This document shows positions 59,225-64,000 of a stretch of DNA of 64,000 bases, one piece after another. Numbering within the stretch: position 1 is the stretch's first letter; every line of letters begins with the position of its first letter. The notes below the pieces were generated by a model that had not been told where the DNA came from, ran no database searches, and worked only from the letters and a program-made list of their open reading frames with translations. The translations under genes and the position numbers were made by a program. This stretch comes from Kineosporia succinea (lineage in GTDB: Bacteria; Actinomycetota; Actinomycetes; Actinomycetales; Kineosporiaceae), in assembly GCF_030811555.1 (NCBI RefSeq), contig NZ_JAUSQZ010000001.1, positions 4,151,241 through 4,215,240 of the forward strand, read 5' to 3'.

Positions 59225-60735
59225 CGGGTCGGCCCGTCGAGGACGACCTGCGTGCGGTGGCGGAGTTCCTCGGTGTCGTAGCCGGACTGCTCGAGCGTGG
59301 TGGCGACGGTCTCCAGCACCTGTTGCTCGATCCTGCGGGCGTGCCGCTCGACGGCCAGACCGGCCAGGAAGTCTCCGGAGGCGTCTTCGGCCCCCAGCTC
59401 GCGCACCGAGGCCCGCGCCCCCCGGCCGGCGGACGACGTGGTGCCCAGCTGCCGCAGCTGCTGACGCAGCCCGCCGGACCCGGGCCCGGCCGCCGTGAGC
59501 AGCAGGCGGAGCGGCGCTCGCAGCAGGAGGTCGGGCAGGTCGGGGAGCGCACCCAGCGCCGTGCGGAGCACCACGCCGGGGCCCCGGCCGAGCTCAGGCT
59601 CGCGATAGGCCGCCCGCACCGGCGCAATGCTGCTGCTGAACAGTTCGAGGTGCAGGGACCGGCCCTGAACCTCGCAGCGCACGAACACCCAGATCTCGGT
59701 CTCGCCCGCGGTCGAGCGCACGGCGAGGTAGCGGTTCGCGCCGGTGGCGACGTCGTCCATCTCCTCGGGGGACAGGCGGTGCCGCAGCAGGCCGGTCGAC
59801 GGGTCGACGAGCGCCAGGGTGCTGGGGGCCAGGATCCGCTCCTGCACCGACACCTCCTCGGCGTCGCCCAGTTGCGCGTCGGCCCCGCTCAGCTGGGACA
59901 CCGCGAGGGACAGGGCATCTCGTAGCGCCTCGGTGGTGAGGGGGAGGCCACCCGGCCCGGCCAGGACCAGGGGGACACTGCCCGTCCAGCTGTTCACGAC
60001 GGTGCCGCTCCCGACGAACGGGTGCTCCGCGGCGTAGTAGGTGACGTTGCCCGTCTGCGCCTGTGCCACGTAGGCGATGCGGGCGCTGTGCCTGCGCGGC
60101 TCGGCCGGGCTGTCGTCGGGATCGAAGACCGGGGCCGTGAGGTGGTCGAGGATCGTCTGCCGGTTGACCAGGCGCTCCACCACCACGGCGGTCCAGGCGG
60201 CGCCCAGCAGGACGGCGAGCACACCCAGCACCCGGCCGAGGGCGCCGGTGAGGGAGACCGGGGCTTCGTAGCCGGTGGAGCCGTTGATCGAGGAGTACCA
60301 GCCGGAGTTCGACTCGAACAGCAGGGCCGCGATCAGGACGAGCAGCACGGCCGGCACCACCAGCGCGAGCGCCGCGAAGGCCTTCAGCCGCAGCATCGCC
60401 TTCAGTGCGCGCCAGCCCAGCATCACCGCCCCGGTGAGCGCGAGCACCCCCAGCACGGTGCGGCCCTCGACCACCAGGAACAGCAGGAGGATGCCGGTGA
60501 GCGCCGCGTCGCGGGCGAGCTGGTGACGCCGGGCGTTGAGGGCGTGCCGCACCACGGGAACGGCGTCGGTGGTGAAGGTGGGGGCCACGGCCCGGTCCCG
60601 CCGGGCCAGCACCTCGTCGAGCACGGCGTCGCGGAAGTCGGCGTCGAGATAGGTGCCGACCGCGAGGTGACGCGTCGAGCTGCTGCGGAGCATTCTCTGC
60701 CGCGCCGACGTCTGGAGTGTTCCCGCCGTGCTCAC
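59221..60735 (-). CDS. Hypothetical 504-residue membrane protein
   Basis: Unknown family. A soluble N-terminus with HLAVGTYLDADFRDAVLDEV is followed by four hydrophobic helices in pairs (about 79-108, 118-140, 160-186). A large C-terminal soluble domain (about 200-504) includes AAEHPFVGSGTVVNSWTGSV and RYLAVRSTAGETEIWVFVRC. The C-terminus ends in a helical region. It is translationally coupled to the zinc-ribbon/discoidin gene. No enzymatic motif is recognised. Confidence 0.72.
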   Translation of the reverse strand: MSTAGTLQTSARQRMLRSSSTRHLAVGTYLDADFRDAVLDEVLARRDRAVAPTFTTDAVPVVRHALNARRHQLARDAALTGILLLFLVVEGRTVLGVLALTGAVMLGWRALKAMLRLKAFAALALVVPAVLLVLIAALLFESNSGWYSSINGSTGYEAPVSLTGALGRVLGVLAVLLGAAWTAVVVERLVNRQTILDHLTAPVFDPDDSPAEPRRHSARIAYVAQAQTGNVTYYAAEHPFVGSGTVVNSWTGSVPLVLAGPGGLPLTTEALRDALSLAVSQLSGADAQLGDAEEVSVQERILAPSTLALVDPSTGLLRHRLSPEEMDDVATGANRYLAVRSTAGETEIWVFVRCEVQGRSLHLELFSSSIAPVRAAYREPELGRGPGVVLRTALGALPDLPDLLLRAPLRLLLTAAGPGSGGLRQQLRQLGTTSSAGRGARASVRELGAEDASGDFLAGLAVERHARRIEQQVLETVATTLEQSGYDTEELRHRTQVVLDGPTR

Positions 60736-60781
60736 ACAGCCCCCGATGATCGACCTGAAGCGAGCATATCAACCAGGTCTG

Positions 60782-63445
60782 TCAATACTGGTCGGGCCAG
60801 GCCTTACCCGTACGCAACAGACGCGGCCGGCGGGTGTGCTCGCGCGCCCTCGCCGGGGCACCACGCGTCTTCCGCTGGGCCGACTCGAGCTGCTCCCGGA
60901 TCACCGCGGACGTACGCACCGCGTACGGGTCGCGCAGGATCGACATGTGGTCGCCGGGCACGTGCGTCAGGCGCCAGGTTCCGGTCAGATACGGCGCCCA
61001 CGAACGGCGTACGGCCTTCTCGTCGCTGTCGGCCGCCACGATCACCAGCGTCTCGCCGTCGTAAGCCTTTGCGCGGTAACGCATGTGCAGGAAATTGCTC
61101 TGCCGCCAGAACCGCCAGTACTGGTCGTCGCCCGGCGTGCCGCGCAGACCGGTGGTGGCCACGCCGAGCACCGCGCGGAACTTCTGCACGGTCGAACCCT
61201 CCAGGGGCACGTGCGATTTGCCGTCGGGCGGGAATGAGTCGAGCACGATCAGCAGCGCCACCTCCTGCCCGGCCTCGCGCAGTTGGTGGGCCACCTCCAG
61301 CGAGAGCACGCCGCCGAACGAGTGCCCGGCGATGAAGTACGGACCGGCCGGCTGGATCGAGCGCAGCGTGCGGATGTGACGGCGGGCCGAGGCCTCGACG
61401 CTCCAGTCGGGCACGCCGCGGGCCTCCAGGCCGTGTGCCTGCAGTGCGAAAACCGGCTGGTCGGAGGGTAGATGACGCGTCAGTGGCACCATCGTGACGC
61501 CGAGACCGCCCCCGCCGGTGAAGATGAAGAGTGGCGGGCGGCTGCCCCCGGCGCGCAGCGGGATCAGGGTCTGACCGGCCGCGTCGATCTTGCGGGTGAC
61601 CCGCTCGGCGAACTCCTTGAGCGTGGGCGCCTGCACGAGCACCGTGGTCTGCGCCTCGTTGGAGGGCACCCCCAGCTCGGCGGCCATTCGCGTCATCAGG
61701 CTCTCGGCGGCCAGTGAGTCGCCGCCGAGCTCGAAGAAGTCGTCGTCGAGCCCGATCTCGGGCAGGGCCAGCACGCTGCACCACAGTGCCCGCACGACCT
61801 CCTCCCACTCGCTCAGGTTCTCGGAGCCCTGCCCGGCCTTCACCACGGGCGGTTCCGGCAGCGCGGCGCGGTCGAGCTTGCCGCGGTCGGTGCGCGGCAG
61901 TGCCTCCAGGAAGACCACCGTCTCGGGCACCATCCACGAGGGCAGCAGCGTGGCCAGGTGCTGGCGCACCACGGTGGCACTGGGCCGGTCGGAGCTGGAG
62001 ACGATGTACGAGACCAGGCGTTTCCCGGTGGCCCCGTTGCCGCGTTCGGCGCCGACCGTGATCGACTCGCGCAGGTCGTCCAGGGAGGACAGGGCCGCGT
62101 CGACCTCACCGGGCTCGACCAGGTAGCCGCGGATCTTGACGCTGTGGTCGCGGCGGCCGAGCAGACGCAGCACGCCGTGTTCGTCGATCGTGCCGACGTC
62201 GTTGCTCCGGTAGGTGCGGTCGATTCCGGTTCCGCTGAAGGCCTTGTCGGTGGCGGCGGGGTCGCCCAGGTACCTCAGCGCGAAGTGCGGGCCGGTCAGG
62301 GTGACGGTGCCCGTGCCGCTGACCGGGGAACCGTCGTCGTTGACCAGACCGAGGCGGACGTCGGGCATCGGGGCGCCGGAGGGGAGGACGCCGTCGACCG
62401 GGGGATGGGTGGGGTCCACCCGGTACTCGGTGCAGTATCCGGTCTCGGACGAGCCGTACTTGTTGCGGAAGACGCAGGTCTCGGGGAAGAGCGCGCGGGC
62501 GGCCTCGAGGTCGGGCCCGTAGGTCGCCTCGCCCGCGAACGTCACCGAGCGGATCGTGCGCAGCCGCTGCGGATCCGGGGAGCTGCCCGTCAGGTTGCGC
62601 AGGATGGCCGGGCTGACCTGCAGGATCGTGGCGCCGTTGCGCTCGATCCAGGCGGGCAGTTCGGCCAGGCCCCGGGCCCGGATGTCGTACATCGCGGTGG
62701 TGGCGCCGATCAGCGGGCCCGCGCAGGCGGCCATCAGCCCGGCGTAGAAGGCCATCGGGAGGCTGTGGGCGACCACGTCGTCGGCGCCGTAGGTGTCGGT
62801 CGCCATCGCGATGGCCCAGGCCTCGCGCACCAGCATGCGGTGGTCGTGGACAACGACTTTGGGACGCCCGGTGGAACCGGAGGTGAAGGCGTACACGGCC
62901 GTCGTGGTCGGCTCGGGCGCCTGGGACCAGAGCTCCGCCAGGTCAGCGTCAGTGGCGGTGCTGGTGCCGTCCGGGCTCGACACGATCACGTCGTCGACCA
63001 GCTCGGCGGCGGTCTGGGCGTTGGCCTGGTCGGTCACGCAGACCTTCACGTCGACGCGTTCCACGAACGAGCGCAGGCGGGCCACGGGCGTGCGAGGGTC
63101 GAGCACGAGCACCGGCCGGCCGGACGCGATGACGCCCCACAGTGCCGAGACCGCGCTCACGTCGTGCGAATACAGCAGGGCCACAGCTCTTTCGGGCGGG
63201 GCCGGGGTGGTCTCCCTGACCCCTCGGGCTGGGGAGGTGCCCTCAGCGTCGACTACCTCCCGGCGAACCGCGGCGGTGTGGAGGGCGAACTCGCGGTAGG
63301 TGACGCTCGTCGAGTCGTCGCGAACGGCCACGGCGTCGGGCTGAGCGGTGACGACCCGGTGGAGCCGGGCGATCGCGCCGCCGTCGATGTCCGGGTAGCC
63401 GAGCGGATCGACCGGGCGCTGCGTCTGCTCGTACCGCGGGTTCAT
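60782..63445 (-). CDS. Stand-alone A-T-TE synthetase (NRPS-like)
   Basis: An 887-residue single-module enzyme. The adenylation domain is about 25-545: A3 TSGSTGRPK at 188-196, YGSSETGY near 340 and RRDHSVKIRGYLVEPGEVD near 429. The carrier-protein domain has LGGDSLAAES with pantetheine Ser577, and the thioesterase domain has GHSFGG with Ser709. No condensation domain is present. Bacterial and fungal A-T-TE enzymes of this layout (for example ralfuranone synthetase) condense two keto acids, but this one could use another acid. No phosphopantetheinyl transferase or tailoring gene is nearby. Confidence 0.88.
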   Translation of the reverse strand: MNPRYEQTQRPVDPLGYPDIDGGAIARLHRVVTAQPDAVAVRDDSTSVTYREFALHTAAVRREVVDAEGTSPARGVRETTPAPPERAVALLYSHDVSAVSALWGVIASGRPVLVLDPRTPVARLRSFVERVDVKVCVTDQANAQTAAELVDDVIVSSPDGTSTATDADLAELWSQAPEPTTTAVYAFTSGSTGRPKVVVHDHRMLVREAWAIAMATDTYGADDVVAHSLPMAFYAGLMAACAGPLIGATTAMYDIRARGLAELPAWIERNGATILQVSPAILRNLTGSSPDPQRLRTIRSVTFAGEATYGPDLEAARALFPETCVFRNKYGSSETGYCTEYRVDPTHPPVDGVLPSGAPMPDVRLGLVNDDGSPVSGTGTVTLTGPHFALRYLGDPAATDKAFSGTGIDRTYRSNDVGTIDEHGVLRLLGRRDHSVKIRGYLVEPGEVDAALSSLDDLRESITVGAERGNGATGKRLVSYIVSSSDRPSATVVRQHLATLLPSWMVPETVVFLEALPRTDRGKLDRAALPEPPVVKAGQGSENLSEWEEVVRALWCSVLALPEIGLDDDFFELGGDSLAAESLMTRMAAELGVPSNEAQTTVLVQAPTLKEFAERVTRKIDAAGQTLIPLRAGGSRPPLFIFTGGGGLGVTMVPLTRHLPSDQPVFALQAHGLEARGVPDWSVEASARRHIRTLRSIQPAGPYFIAGHSFGGVLSLEVAHQLREAGQEVALLIVLDSFPPDGKSHVPLEGSTVQKFRAVLGVATTGLRGTPGDDQYWRFWRQSNFLHMRYRAKAYDGETLVIVAADSDEKAVRRSWAPYLTGTWRLTHVPGDHMSILRDPYAVRTSAVIREQLESAQRKTRGAPARAREHTRRPRLLRTGKAWPDQY

Positions 63446-63594
63446 CTCAGCCTTCCTGGCCTGCCGGTTCTGCTGACCGGTGAGTGGGACGGCACAACGT
63501 AGGGCCGGGAAAAGGCGGACCGCATCAAATCACATGATCAACACAGGAATTCGCACCGGCAATCACCCTGATGGAGCAGGGGCTTTCCCCTGAG

Positions 63595-63645
63595 CCGGGT
63601 GGCCCGGCAGTCGCCGGAGTCGGCGACGGCCACCGGGCCTCCTCC
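63595..63645 (-). terminator. Hairpin downstream of the partial C-terminal gene
   Basis: An imperfect inverted repeat whose inner stem (GCAGTCGCC with GGCGACGGC) is about 9 bp with one mismatch, lying 16 or more bases past the stop of the minus-strand gene. Confidence 0.4.
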
Positions 63646-63660
63646 GCAGGGCGCGTCGGA

Positions 63661-64000
63661 TCAGCTCAGCGGCATGACCCGGGCGACCTTGATCGAGCCG
63701 TTCGTGCTGCCCTCGGCCGGGTAGGCCACACTGCCGTCGGCGTAGTCCTTGTAGGCCGTGTAGTTGTGGTCTTTCACGTCGATCGTGAGGGCTGCGCCGA
63801 CGGTGGCGCCGGTCGAGCGGTCGAGAACCTTCGCCTGCGTGCTGCTTCCCGAACCCCAGGTCAGGAGCATGCGGTCGGCGCCGTAGGGCACCAGGTGCGG
63901 ATGCTGCGTCGACGCCCCGGGAGTCACCGTCTTGTCGGCGGCCCCGGTGGTGAAGTGCGCGAGCCTGGCGGTGCCGCCCTGGCTCCACGCGTTCCAGTAG
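63661..64000 (-). CDS. Beta-propeller-like protein, C-terminal part (partial)
   Basis: The frame is open to the right window edge, so only the last 112 residues are seen. Repeated beta-strand elements are visible (ARLAHFTTGAADKTVTPGAS; RMLLTWGSGSSTQAKVLDRS; YADGSVAYPAEGSTNGSIKV), suggesting propeller blades or a secreted repeat protein. The stop is followed by a hairpin. Function is unknown. Confidence 0.65.
   Translation of the reverse strand, partial: YWNAWSQGGTARLAHFTTGAADKTVTPGASTQHPHLVPYGADRMLLTWGSGSSTQAKVLDRSTGATVGAALTIDVKDHNYTAYKDYADGSVAYPAEGSTNGSIKVARVMPLS

Overview
This is a very GC-rich, gene-dense actinobacterial chromosome segment. GTG starts, 1-4 bp start/stop overlaps and long antisense shadow frames are all common. 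The backbone follows a gene order well known from actinobacteria (in Mycobacterium: folC, DUF4233, ndk, rne, rplU, rpmA, obg, proB, proA, nadD, rsfS, phosphoglycerate-mutase-like phosphatase). I cannot fix the genus from sequence alone. A filamentous or soil actinomycete, perhaps Kineosporia-like, is only a guess.

Layout. 1-1.0 kb: ECF sigma factor with a membrane partner (minus strand). 1.2-2.6 kb: folC. 2.8-14.2 kb: a carbohydrate cassette placed between folC and the DUF4233-ndk pair. It holds a ROK regulator, an RbsA/RbsC-type ABC importer with a lipoprotein binding protein, a Gfo/Idh/MocA oxidoreductase, two TIM-barrel isomerase/epimerase-type proteins and a secreted sorbosone/glucose-dehydrogenase-like multidomain protein. 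14.2-16.2 kb: DUF4233, an NAD(P)-binding protein, a small ORF, ndk. 16.3-26.7 kb: three giant paralogs of about 910-970 residues, a truncated fourth copy and a SWIM zinc-finger protein, mostly joined by ATGA/GTGA overlaps. This is the most unusual locus in the window. 26.7-33.2 kb: the TIGR03960/TIGR03936 radical-SAM pair and a large RNase E/G. 33.2-37.1 kb: a thioredoxin-NHL protein, an SDR and a membrane diguanylate cyclase. 37.2-43.0 kb: rplU-rpmA, obgE, proB, a hypothetical protein, proA.

43.0-48.5 kb: a methyltransferase, then a STAND-type HTH/NTPase/TPR regulator divergent from a two-gene operon. That operon encodes a 154-residue protein and a matrix-metalloprotease-like matrixin with a cysteine-switch-like motif but no signal peptide. 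A polyprenyl-type glycosyltransferase follows. 48.6-50.5 kb: a small membrane protein, nadD, rsfS, a histidine phosphatase.

50.6-57.0 kb is a recombination-prone stretch. It has a decayed saccharopine-dehydrogenase-like gene, two identical tRNA-Ala(GGC) genes flanking a secreted protein and a pectate lyase, a serine-recombinase C-terminal remnant, an AlbA_2/Schlafen-like regulator with a palindromic operator and probably a leaderless transcript, and a frameshifted double-HTH gene. 57.0-64.0 kb holds envelope and secreted genes (PASTA protein, secreted Ig-like protein, zinc-ribbon/discoidin protein with a membrane partner), a stand-alone A-T-TE nonribosomal-peptide-synthetase-like enzyme, and a protein truncated by the window end. 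Strong intrinsic terminators separate many units.
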